In this document: positions 1 to 6,484 of the stretch, piece by piece
Position numbering within the stretch: the first letter of the stretch is position 1
How the letters are laid out: each line of letters starts with the position of its first letter
Source of the DNA: CAXGUU01 sp964012875
GTDB taxonomy: Bacteria; Pseudomonadota; Gammaproteobacteria; Ga0077536
Reading direction: 5' to 3'
Assembly: GCA_964012875.1 (NCBI GenBank)
Contig: CAXGUU010000078.1
Coordinates: forward strand, 1 to 11,872
Length of the DNA stretch: 11,872 bases
Program-made: the position numbers and the translations under genes
The notes under the pieces: generated by a model
Database searches by the model: none
What the model was told of the DNA's origin: nothing
What the model saw: the letters and a program-made list of their open reading frames with translations, nothing else

Positions 1-422
1 CGGGCAGCAAGGTCACCAGCGCGGAGCGCCAGTGCCGCCTGCCCCTCCTCCAGCAGCCGACCTTCCTCCAACACCACGCCGTCGGCGAGCTTGCGAAAGC
101 GGTAGCTGCCATCATCGCCGACGCTCAGCACAATTTCCGCGTACTCGTCCAGCGTCGTATGCAAGGTCCGGGTCTCGCCGATCTCGACGCGCCCAACACT
201 TTCTATTTCCGCGCGCTGGAACAGCGGTAACACCACGTAAAATAGGTACAGAAATATCAGCGAAATGGCGAAGATGACGGCTATGCCACCAATGGCCATC
301 ACGGCGGCAAATGCCTGGTCGACAAAAATTCTCAAGCGTTCGCGCGCACTACGTCCGGACAGGGCATCCTCCGGCGTTGCCGCTTCGGCGGCGGTCGCTG
401 TGCGAGTTGTCTGACTTGGCAC
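1..422 (-). CDS. pstC: PstC-like phosphate ABC transporter permease, N-terminal part (runs off left edge)
   Basis: About 140 codons are open on the minus strand and run off the window edge with no stop. The N-terminal 40 residues are polar and rich in Ala/Thr, followed by RERLRIFVDQ and one strong membrane segment (AVMAIGGIAVIFAISLIFLY, then FYVVLPLFQRAE). A soluble stretch of about 75 residues follows. A single helix ending in a YVV.PLFQ.A-like boundary and leading into a large periplasmic domain is the layout of the long gammaproteobacterial PstC, the membrane subunit of the PstSCAB high-affinity phosphate importer. The identification is from remembered family pattern and is strengthened by the Pho-box-like promoter upstream and by ppk1/ppx next door. 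The start is uncertain: GTG 422 is used, GTG 467 is an in-frame alternative, and ATG 299 would cut into the membrane helix. No start has a strong Shine-Dalgarno. No pstS is visible just upstream. Confidence 0.6.
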   Translation of the reverse strand, partial: MPSQTTRTATAAEAATPEDALSGRSARERLRIFVDQAFAAVMAIGGIAVIFAISLIFLYLFYVVLPLFQRAEIESVGRVEIGETRTLHTTLDEYAEIVLSVGDDGSYRFRKLADGVVLEEGRLLEEGQAALALRAGDLAA

Positions 423-516
423 GTTACCGTGTTCTGTATAACCGGTCGGTTTGCCGACGAGTTTCACACACAACCGGAAATCCGGCCTGCAACCGTCGCT
501 CGCCTGCTGGGGGCGG

Positions 517-550
517 ATTCTATCAGTCGAATGTTACATCTTTGTGACAA
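517..550 (-). promoter_or_regulatory. Pho-box-like element plus -10 for the pstC-like gene
   Basis: On the minus strand, TTGTCACAAAGATGTAAC (550 to 533) reads as two 7-mers, TTGTCAC and ATGTAAC, separated by 4 nt. This is the 11-nt direct-repeat period of the PhoB box (consensus close to CTGTCAT-N4-CTGTCAT). Ten nucleotides later comes TAGAAT (522 to 517), one mismatch from the sigma70 -10, and no -35 is evident. That spacing is typical of PhoB-activated promoters, where the box replaces the -35. The predicted transcript starts near 510 and leads into the pstC-like gene. The element is 22 bp downstream of the methyltransferase stop, so the permease probably has its own phosphate-starvation promoter. 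Confidence 0.6.
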
Positions 551-572
551 CTACAAAGCCCGTGCGAGCGCG

Positions 573-1433
573 CTATTTGCAGGCCGCGATATAGGCAATC
601 CAGCCGGCATCCGCGTCGGCGGATTCGACCGGTTCGAAGTCACCCAGTTCTTCGTTTTCCTCGTCAGCCCAACCCTGACAATAAACAGTGGTGCGCTCAA
701 AACCGGCCTCCTGCAGAATTTCCGTGATTTCGGGCAAGGTCCATAGGCGCCAGTCGTAGCTAAAGGCCTTGTTCAGTCGCGACCTGTCCGGGAAAGTAAA
801 GTGAATATGACAGGTCATTTCGCCATTAATGGGGTTGTAGGACGCTTGGTCCCAGATGTAAGTGAAATGCTTGTGCTTGGTTTTTTCCTTGAGTTCCCTG
901 AAAGCGTCGTAGCCACCGAAGCAGTCGAGGAAAAAAACACCATCGTCAGCCAGGTTCTCGTGCACGCGTTTGTAATAGCGCCTGAGGGTCGCGCGCTGTT
1001 TAAACATCCAGTAGCTGAAATTCATCGCCAGGATTATGTCCTGCAAGGGTGTCGCCGCCGACATGACATCATCGGTGACTAGTTCCAAGCGCGACTGCTG
1101 GGCCGTCGTCATCTTGGCCACGTGATGGGTCTGCCCCCAGGCCTGCACATCGGCGTCGATATCAACACCAGTGGCGTAGTTGCCCGCTCTGCGCCTTACC
1201 CATTCGCAGGCGGCGTTGGCAGTGCCGCAAAAATCCTCGCGCAGGTAACGCGCCCGACGCTGTCTGAGTTTAAAAAATTCTTCATCGACGAAGTCGATCT
1301 CCGACTCGACGTTTTGAACCGAGTTTTCATAGAGCGCATGCCGATCAGCACGCTCCGCCATACTCGATCCTCGCCCGCCTTTACGCTTGGCAGTCTTATC
1401 TTTTTTAGATGACTTTCGATTCTGTTTTGACAT
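573..1433 (-). CDS. Class I SAM-dependent methyltransferase, substrate unknown
   Basis: The product has 286 residues from ATG 1433. A very basic N-terminus (residues 1-22, many Lys/Arg) precedes a Rossmann-type methyltransferase core. The motif I region is LREDFCGTA (64-72), the acidic post-I motif is GVDID (89-93), and a later strand carries AMNFSYWMFK (136-145) and VFFLDCFGG (166-174). These fit a widespread uncharacterised methyltransferase family; nothing visible shows whether the substrate is a small molecule, protein or RNA. The start is ambiguous. ATG 1361 (residue 25) has a better Shine-Dalgarno (GAGGA, about 6 nt upstream) and would remove the Lys-rich tail, giving 262 residues. The gene is divergent from ppk1 across about 100 bp and upstream of the pstC-like gene on the same strand. 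The C-terminus (256-276) is very acidic. Confidence 0.85.
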   Translation of the reverse strand: MSKQNRKSSKKDKTAKRKGGRGSSMAERADRHALYENSVQNVESEIDFVDEEFFKLRQRRARYLREDFCGTANAACEWVRRRAGNYATGVDIDADVQAWGQTHHVAKMTTAQQSRLELVTDDVMSAATPLQDIILAMNFSYWMFKQRATLRRYYKRVHENLADDGVFFLDCFGGYDAFRELKEKTKHKHFTYIWDQASYNPINGEMTCHIHFTFPDRSRLNKAFSYDWRLWTLPEITEILQEAGFERTTVYCQGWADEENEELGDFEPVESADADAGWIAYIAACK

Positions 1434-1536
1434 GGCTCAGAAACTCGCCGAACTTGCAGAGTGGGCAAAAAGCGAGCAATGTTAAACACTGACACTACAA
1501 AATGCACATGACTTCAAGCGCCCGCCCAGGCGCGTC

Positions 1537-3627
1537 ATGGCAGATCACAAGATGGACGCAAAAACCACGCAAATCGGCGACGCCGAGCTCTATATTAATC
1601 GCGAGCTAAGCCTGCTCGAGTTCAACCGGCGAGTGCTTGAACAGGCCAAGGATGATTCGAATCCCCTGCTCGAACGGCTGCGTTTCCTGTGCATCGCCAG
1701 CAGCAACCTCGATGAGTTTTTCGAAATCCGGGTCGCCGGCCTCAAACAGCAGGTTGCGTTCGGCTCGGTGCAGACCGGCCCCGATCAGATGTCACCGACC
1801 GAACAGTTACGCGCCATCAGCCAAGCGGCTCATGAGCTGGTCGAAGACCAGTACCGGGTATTGAACGATGAGCTGCTGCCGGCCCTGTCGGCTGAAGGCA
1901 TTCGATTTCTCAAGCGCTCCGAGTGGAATGCGCGGCAGGCGTCATGGGTCAGACGCTACTTTCAGCGCGAACTCCTGCCAGTACTGTCCCCGATCGGCCT
2001 AGACACATCCCACCCGTTTCCGCGCATCCTGAACAAAAGCCTGAATTTTCTGGTGTCACTGGAAGGTACAGACGCATTTGGTCGCAACTCCGTCATCGCC
2101 ATTGTGCAGGCGCCACGCGCGCTGCCCCGGATCATCAATATTCCGGAAACCCACGCCAATGGCCGCGACGAATTCGTGTTTTTGTCGTCGATTATTCACG
2201 CCCACGTGAACGACCTTTTCCCCGGAATGGAAGCCACCGGTTGCTACCAGTTTCGAGTAACGCGAAACAGTGATCTGTTCGTCGACGACGAAGAGATCGA
2301 AGATTTACTACAGGCGCTTGAAGGCGAATTGCATCAGCGTCAGTTCGGGGATGCCGTCCGCCTTGAAGTTGCGAGCGAGTGCCCGCAGGAAATGTCGAGC
2401 CTGCTGATGCATGAATTCAATCTGCTGGAGCAGGATATCTTCACCTGCAACGGCCCGGTCAACCTGACCCGATTGATGGCGGTGCCCGACATGATTGAAC
2501 GACCGGAGCTCAAGTTTCCGCCGTTCACGCCGGGCCGCCTGCTGCGCCTGACGCGCAACGCCGACATGTTTGATGTCATTAGACGTGGTGACGTCCTGCT
2601 GCATCACCCCTACCAGTCTTTCACTCCGATTACTGACTTCCTGTTTCAGGCCGCGCGCGATCCTGACGCCCTAGTGATCAAGCAAACTCTCTACCGGACC
2701 GGGCCGGAATCGCCAATCGTCGAAGCATTGGTAGAAGCCGCCGGCAATGGCAAGGAAGTGACCGTCGTCATCGAACTAAAGGCGCGCTTCGACGAAGCGG
2801 CAAATATCGAACTCGCGACGCGCCTGCAGGAAGCCGGTGCCCACGTGGTCTACGGAATTGTCGGTCACAAAACCCACTCGAAGATGCTCCTGGTGGTGCG
2901 TCGCGAGGGCAAACAGCTGCGGCGTTACGTCCACCTTGGTACGGGCAACTATCACCCGGCGACGGCGCGCCTGTATACGGACTATGGCTTGTTCACCTGC
3001 GACAACGCGTTTGGCGTTGATGTGCAGAAGATTTTTCACCAGCTCACGGCGCCGGGCCGGGCGGGCAAGCTGAAAAAACTCCTGCAGTCACCATTCACCA
3101 TGCACCCGACCATAATCGATCTGATCAACCGTGAAGCCAAGCATGCGCAGGAGGGCAAAACGGCGCGGATTATCGTCAAAATGAATGCCCTGTCAGAAGT
3201 CAAAACCATTGACGCCCTCTACGAAGCCTCGCGCGCGGGGGTCAAAATCGACCTCATCATTCGCGGTGTATGCGCGCTCCGCCCGGGGATAGAAGGAGTT
3301 TCCGACAACATCCGGGTGCGGTCCATCGTCGGCCGCTTTCTTGAGCACGCGCGCGTGTTCTATTTTCTGAACGACGATGCACCGGAGATTTATCTCTCCA
3401 GCGCGGACTGGATGGGACGCAACTTCTTTAACCGGGTCGAAACCGCTTTTTTGATCGAAGACAAACGCCTACAGCAACGGGTGCTGAAAGAATCGCTAAA
3501 CAACTATCTCGCAGACAACACCCGCGCCTGGGTACTGAAAAGCGACGGCACCTATGCCCGCACCAAGCCAGGTTCAGCCCGACCCCGGGACGCCCAACAA
3601 AGACTCGTCGACTCCCTGGCGGGTTAA
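1537..3627 (+). CDS. ppk1: Polyphosphate kinase PPK1
   Basis: This enzyme reversibly transfers the gamma-phosphate of ATP to long-chain polyphosphate and is usually membrane-associated. The 696-residue product is full length (the E. coli enzyme is about 688). The N domain opens with LYINRELSLLEFNRRVLEQA (18-37) and SSNLDEFFEIRVAG (55-68). The H domain follows, then two phospholipase-D-like C domains. The autophosphorylated histidine matches H447 in GHKTHSKML, equivalent to E. coli H435. The second conserved histidine is H604 in LEHARVFYF, equivalent to H592. The motifs RYVHLGTGNYHPATARLYTD (463-482) and SSADWMGRN (621-629) are intact. The start at 1537 has only a weak Shine-Dalgarno; ATG 1552 is an alternative that leaves the conserved region whole. 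The gene converges on ppx, so synthesis and breakdown of polyphosphate are neighbours with separate promoters. Confidence 0.97.
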   Translation: MADHKMDAKTTQIGDAELYINRELSLLEFNRRVLEQAKDDSNPLLERLRFLCIASSNLDEFFEIRVAGLKQQVAFGSVQTGPDQMSPTEQLRAISQAAHELVEDQYRVLNDELLPALSAEGIRFLKRSEWNARQASWVRRYFQRELLPVLSPIGLDTSHPFPRILNKSLNFLVSLEGTDAFGRNSVIAIVQAPRALPRIINIPETHANGRDEFVFLSSIIHAHVNDLFPGMEATGCYQFRVTRNSDLFVDDEEIEDLLQALEGELHQRQFGDAVRLEVASECPQEMSSLLMHEFNLLEQDIFTCNGPVNLTRLMAVPDMIERPELKFPPFTPGRLLRLTRNADMFDVIRRGDVLLHHPYQSFTPITDFLFQAARDPDALVIKQTLYRTGPESPIVEALVEAAGNGKEVTVVIELKARFDEAANIELATRLQEAGAHVVYGIVGHKTHSKMLLVVRREGKQLRRYVHLGTGNYHPATARLYTDYGLFTCDNAFGVDVQKIFHQLTAPGRAGKLKKLLQSPFTMHPTIIDLINREAKHAQEGKTARIIVKMNALSEVKTIDALYEASRAGVKIDLIIRGVCALRPGIEGVSDNIRVRSIVGRFLEHARVFYFLNDDAPEIYLSSADWMGRNFFNRVETAFLIEDKRLQQRVLKESLNNYLADNTRAWVLKSDGTYARTKPGSARPRDAQQRLVDSLAG

Positions 3628-3719
3628 GGCGCTCCTTAAGCCGAGCGACGAGACCTATCTCAAAGACAGGCGAAGCGCGAGCGAGCACGCGACACTGCCA
3701 TAGGCCGCCGCAGCCGTTT
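3628..3719. other. Convergent intergenic spacer between ppk1 and ppx
   Basis: This 92-bp gap separates the two stop codons. It contains a 5-bp stem (CGCTC at 3630-3634 with GAGCG at 3643-3647, 8-nt loop) without a T run, and a T run (3717-3723) preceded only by a very short GGC/GCC pairing. I cannot call a convincing intrinsic terminator for either gene. Confidence 0.4.
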
Positions 3720-5270
3720 TTATTTGATTTTGAGTTTGAATCCAGCGGCTTTGAGATACCCCGCCTCCGATTCAAGATCAGCACGCAGTAATGGATGTTC
3801 ACCCAGCCACTCATTAGGAAAGGTCAGTTTAAGAGTGTTGCCATCTGCATTGACCTTAATCACCGGCAATGGCTCCCCGCTGCGACGGCGGTGCAAAAGC
3901 GTTGCCAAGCGCAAAAGCACACACAGGCGCTGAACGGATTTTTGGTGCTCGGCTGGCAGGCGTTCGAATTCCGCCGACGGAAATTTGCGGCGATGTCCGC
4001 GGACAAGCGTGGCCAGGCGCCGCTGTTCGCCGCGGGCAAAGCCTGGCAAATCGTGGTGCGTCAACAGGTAGCCACCATGCTTGTGATATTGGCTGTGTGA
4101 GACTGACAGGCCGATTTCATGCAAGGTCGCGGCCCAACGTAGCAGGCGTCGATAGTCCTCGTGTTCGAGTGACCAGCCGCAGGCGGCATCGTGGTACAGG
4201 GTTTCCGCCAGGCTCGCGACCCGCTTCGATTGCCCTTCATCGAAAGCATAGCGCCGCGCCAGATCGCTGACGGTGCGTTCGCGCACGTCCTCCTGATGAA
4301 TTCTGCCAAGCAGGTCATAGAGCAGGCCTTCGCGTAACGCGCTGCTGCTGACGAACATCCGCTCGATACCCAGCGCTTCGAATGTGGCGCTCAGGATTGC
4401 CACGCCGCCGGGTAATACTGCGCGACGGTCATCAGACAAACCCTTAAGGCTCAAGTTGTCCACCTGTCCCCGGTCGATCATTTCAGCTTTGAGCGCCTCA
4501 AGGCTTTTCGCTGTAATGCCTTCTTCACTCCAACTTTGCTGAATAACAATATCCCGTACTGCCAGAATCGTGCCCGAGGCGCCAATCACGGACTCCCAAC
4601 CGTGTCGCCTGAAGCTGAATTCGAACGGTTCAAGTTCCTGCCGCGCGGCGATTTCCGCCGCCTGGATCTGATCGGCCCTAATCTGCCCATCGGAGAAAAA
4701 TCGGTCACTGAAACTCACGCAACCCATGTGCACCGATTCGGTATAGTGCAGTTCGAAGCGGCGGCCAAGAATAAATTCCGTACTGCCGCCGCCGATGTCC
4801 ATGACCAGACGCTCGTCAGCACTGTCGTCGAGTCCATGCGACACACCGAGGTAAATCAGGCGTGCCTCTTCGTGGCCCGAGATGATATCGATCGGGTGCC
4901 CGAGAGCCAGCTGGGCACGATGAATAAAGCTCCAGGCGTTACGCGCTTTGCGCAAGGTATTCGTACCGACCACCCTTACCGCACCTCGCGGAAGCTCTCG
5001 CAGGCGCTCACCAAACTGCTCAAGGCAGGTCAGGGCGCGCTCAATCGCCTCGTCAGTCAGCTGCTTGTCTTCGCCCAATCCGGCAGCCAGACGCACCATT
5101 TCGCGCATACGATCGAGGATTCTGAATTCACCTTCACTGACGCGCGCGACGATCATGTGAAAACTGTTGGAACCAAGATCAACTGCCGCAATGGTGTCGA
5201 ACACATCAGCGACTGAGTCGTTATCAGTTGTTTCGTGCGCGTTTACCGCTTCGTTCTCGACGCTCGCCAC
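3720..5270 (-). CDS. ppx: Exopolyphosphatase (Ppx/GppA family)
   Basis: This enzyme releases orthophosphate from polyphosphate ends; family members may also hydrolyse pppGpp. At 516 residues it matches E. coli Ppx (513). The actin-like ASKHA fold shows the first phosphate loop AAVDLGSNSFHMIVARV (28-44), the catalytic-glutamate segment SGHEEARLIYLG (131-142; E135 aligns with E. coli E121), and the second loop VMDIGGGSTEFILG (156-169). The segment FVSSSALREGLLYDLLGR (306-323) links to an HD-like C-terminal half with LRWAATLHEIG (377-387). The long C-terminus favours Ppx over short Ppx2 types; separation from GppA rests on overall similarity. The start is GTG 5270, the most upstream normal start in frame. 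GTG at residue 23 would also keep all motifs, so the acidic first 22 residues are uncertain. It is convergent with ppk1, 92 bp apart. Confidence 0.93.
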   Translation of the reverse strand: MASVENEAVNAHETTDNDSVADVFDTIAAVDLGSNSFHMIVARVSEGEFRILDRMREMVRLAAGLGEDKQLTDEAIERALTCLEQFGERLRELPRGAVRVVGTNTLRKARNAWSFIHRAQLALGHPIDIISGHEEARLIYLGVSHGLDDSADERLVMDIGGGSTEFILGRRFELHYTESVHMGCVSFSDRFFSDGQIRADQIQAAEIAARQELEPFEFSFRRHGWESVIGASGTILAVRDIVIQQSWSEEGITAKSLEALKAEMIDRGQVDNLSLKGLSDDRRAVLPGGVAILSATFEALGIERMFVSSSALREGLLYDLLGRIHQEDVRERTVSDLARRYAFDEGQSKRVASLAETLYHDAACGWSLEHEDYRRLLRWAATLHEIGLSVSHSQYHKHGGYLLTHHDLPGFARGEQRRLATLVRGHRRKFPSAEFERLPAEHQKSVQRLCVLLRLATLLHRRRSGEPLPVIKVNADGNTLKLTFPNEWLGEHPLLRADLESEAGYLKAAGFKLKIK

Positions 5271-5391
5271 AATCGCTGTCAGGACTCGGCTAGGTTGATC
5301 ATTCGTTTTGGCGTTTCTGCTGCGGCGGTATCCGTCGCTCCGTGATCTGCACTTCAGCGATGGCGACTATACTGGCCGCGACGGGCTCGCA

Positions 5392-5406
5392 CAAAGCATG
5401 GCTTTG
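5392..5406. repeat. Short perfect inverted repeat in the ppx/rhodanese divergent region
   Basis: CAAAGC at 5392-5397 and GCTTTG at 5401-5406 flank a 3-nt ATG loop. The site lies in the 210-bp divergent region between ppx and the rhodanese gene. It could be a small operator or an RNA hairpin in the rhodanese leader, but a 6-bp arm is weak evidence. Otherwise the region shows only a possible TATACT -10 at 5368-5373 with no good -35. Confidence 0.3.
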
Positions 5407-5480
5407 CGACACACTTCAGCGTTGGTTTTGTCTCGAGCGTTCACACCTTCATTATGACATTGAATCGAGGGGTCACCCAG

Positions 5481-5900
5481 ATGAGCGAGACAGACATTCG
5501 CCGCCTGACGCCGCCGGAAGCTGCTGAACTTTTACGGCTTGACGACAACGCACTGCTAATCGATGTACGTTCGAAAGTCGAATTTGATTATGTCGGCCAC
5601 CCCGTCGGCGCCGTCAATATTATTTGGAAGGATTATCCCGATTGGGGCGAGAACCCCGTCTTCGTAGATGAAGTCAAAGTTGCACTCGAAGCGAGCGGCG
5701 GTGATGATTCAAGCCGCGCAATTCTTGCCATCTGCCGCAGCGGCGCGCGCTCCATGGCCGCCGCTAAAAAGCTCGTTGAGGCCGGCTACGACAACCTGAC
5801 CAATGTAGAAGAAGGTTTCGAAGGAGACAAAGACGACGCCGGCCACCGCGGGCTGGTCAGTGGCTGGAAGTTTCACGGCCTGCCGTGGGAACAGACCTGA
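5481..5900 (+). CDS. Single-domain rhodanese-like sulfurtransferase
   Basis: Rhodanese domains carry a persulfide on an active-site cysteine and pass sulfur to acceptors. The 139-residue product is one domain. It opens with TPPEAAELL, followed by LLIDVRSKVEFDYVGHPVGA, which is the CH2A-type segment. The active-site loop is CRSGARS, with the catalytic cysteine at residue 85. The C-terminal part carries NLTNVEEGFEGD. The CRSGxRS loop is typical of GlpE/PspE-like and other single-domain sulfurtransferases; the true acceptor is unknown. The start at 5481 is preferred over ATG 5454 because GAGGGG (5467-5472) sits 8 nt upstream. It has no signal peptide, so it is probably cytoplasmic. It converges on the DUF2007-like gene and is divergent from ppx, so it appears to be a single-gene unit. 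Confidence 0.88.
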   Translation: MSETDIRRLTPPEAAELLRLDDNALLIDVRSKVEFDYVGHPVGAVNIIWKDYPDWGENPVFVDEVKVALEASGGDDSSRAILAICRSGARSMAAAKKLVEAGYDNLTNVEEGFEGDKDDAGHRGLVSGWKFHGLPWEQT

Positions 5901-5914
5901 AACGAAGCGACAAT

Positions 5915-5937
5915 CGGGTGCGCAAAACCTGCACCCG
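5915..5937. terminator. Hairpin between convergent rhodanese and DUF2007-like genes
   Basis: CGGGTGC (5915-5921) and GCACCCG (5931-5937) form a perfect 7-bp stem with a 9-nt loop, 14 bp after the rhodanese stop. A small second stem, GGCT/AGCC (5938-5947), follows at once. There is no T run on the plus strand, so this may be a weak or Rho-assisted terminator, or only an RNA-stabilising hairpin. Confidence 0.4.
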
Positions 5938-5987
5938 GGCTGAAGCCTGATGCGGCTGTGCAAGTACCGCGACATGAAGTACGAGAA

Positions 5988-6296
5988 TCAGGGGCGCGAG
6001 GAGCCGCACTGCCAGCAAGCGTCAAACTGACCTTCGATGTGCTCGTCGCAAGCCGGGCATATCCAAGGGTGGCCAAAGGGCTTTGCGGCCACTGCGTCAT
6101 CAACCAATGCGCGGGCTCGCGCGTGATCGGCCGCATCGACGACCCAGATCTCCGGCCAGGCTTCATTCAGCGGTAATTCGCCAATAGCGCCGCCAAGGTA
6201 CTGGTTGCGCAATATGCAGTCAATTCCGGCGCCCTCCAGCACCGACGCCAGCCAGCCGCACCGGATCGGGTCGATCCCCGCGTACACCCGCTTCAT
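5988..6296 (-). CDS. Small DUF2007-like protein with C-terminal zinc ribbon
   Basis: The product has 102 residues from ATG 6296; a GTG lies directly upstream at 6299. The N-terminal two thirds (MKRVYAGIDPIRCGWLASVL, GIDCILRNQYLGGAIGELP, WPEIWVVD) match the DUF2007 'putative signal-transducing protein' pattern, a ferredoxin-like alpha/beta fold. The end is a zinc-ribbon knuckle pair, CPAC (80-83) and CWQC (94-97), 10 residues apart. The function is unknown in the family; the ribbon suggests zinc binding and possible contact with protein or nucleic acid. It has no signal peptide or membrane segment. It is divergent from typA/bipA and convergent with the rhodanese gene, so no operon partner indicates its role. 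No clear Shine-Dalgarno is visible. Confidence 0.8.
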   Translation of the reverse strand: MKRVYAGIDPIRCGWLASVLEGAGIDCILRNQYLGGAIGELPLNEAWPEIWVVDAADHARARALVDDAVAAKPFGHPWICPACDEHIEGQFDACWQCGSSRP

Positions 6297-6328
6297 CACA
6301 TTTAATCAAACACGCCTTGAATCACGCG

Positions 6329-6334
6329 TATAAT
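6329..6334 (+). promoter_or_regulatory. -10 element of the typA/bipA promoter with GC-rich discriminator
   Basis: A perfect TATAAT is followed at once by GCCGCGCC. No good -35 is visible at 16-18 nt upstream. The predicted start is near 6341, giving a leader of about 145 nt before the typA start at 6485. GC-rich discriminators are known to make promoters sensitive to ppGpp/DksA, so stringent control is possible but inferred. Confidence 0.55.
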
Positions 6335-6484
6335 GCCGCGCCTTTTCAAGGACGCAAACCGTTTTCGCCGGTTCGTGCCGCGCATCTGCTCCCGATGCGT
6401 ACAGGGAACGCCGCAGCCACGGGCCAGCCAACGCTGTACCCGTTTTTCTGCCAAGCCCAAGAATCCTTAAGACCACTTCGAGTC

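Noticed and set aside
3630..3723. Intrinsic terminator between ppk1 and ppx
   Set aside because: The only stem is 5 bp and lacks a T run; the T run at 3717-3723 has no adequate stem before it.
4536..5216. Long open frame on the plus strand inside ppx (226 codons)
   Set aside because: It is antisense to the conserved catalytic half of ppx, and the translation has no domain pattern.
6317..6484. In-frame N-terminal extension of TypA from ATG 6317
   Set aside because: The family N-terminus is at 6485, the extension has no recognisable domain, and a perfect -10 lies after 6317, so this stretch is promoter and leader.
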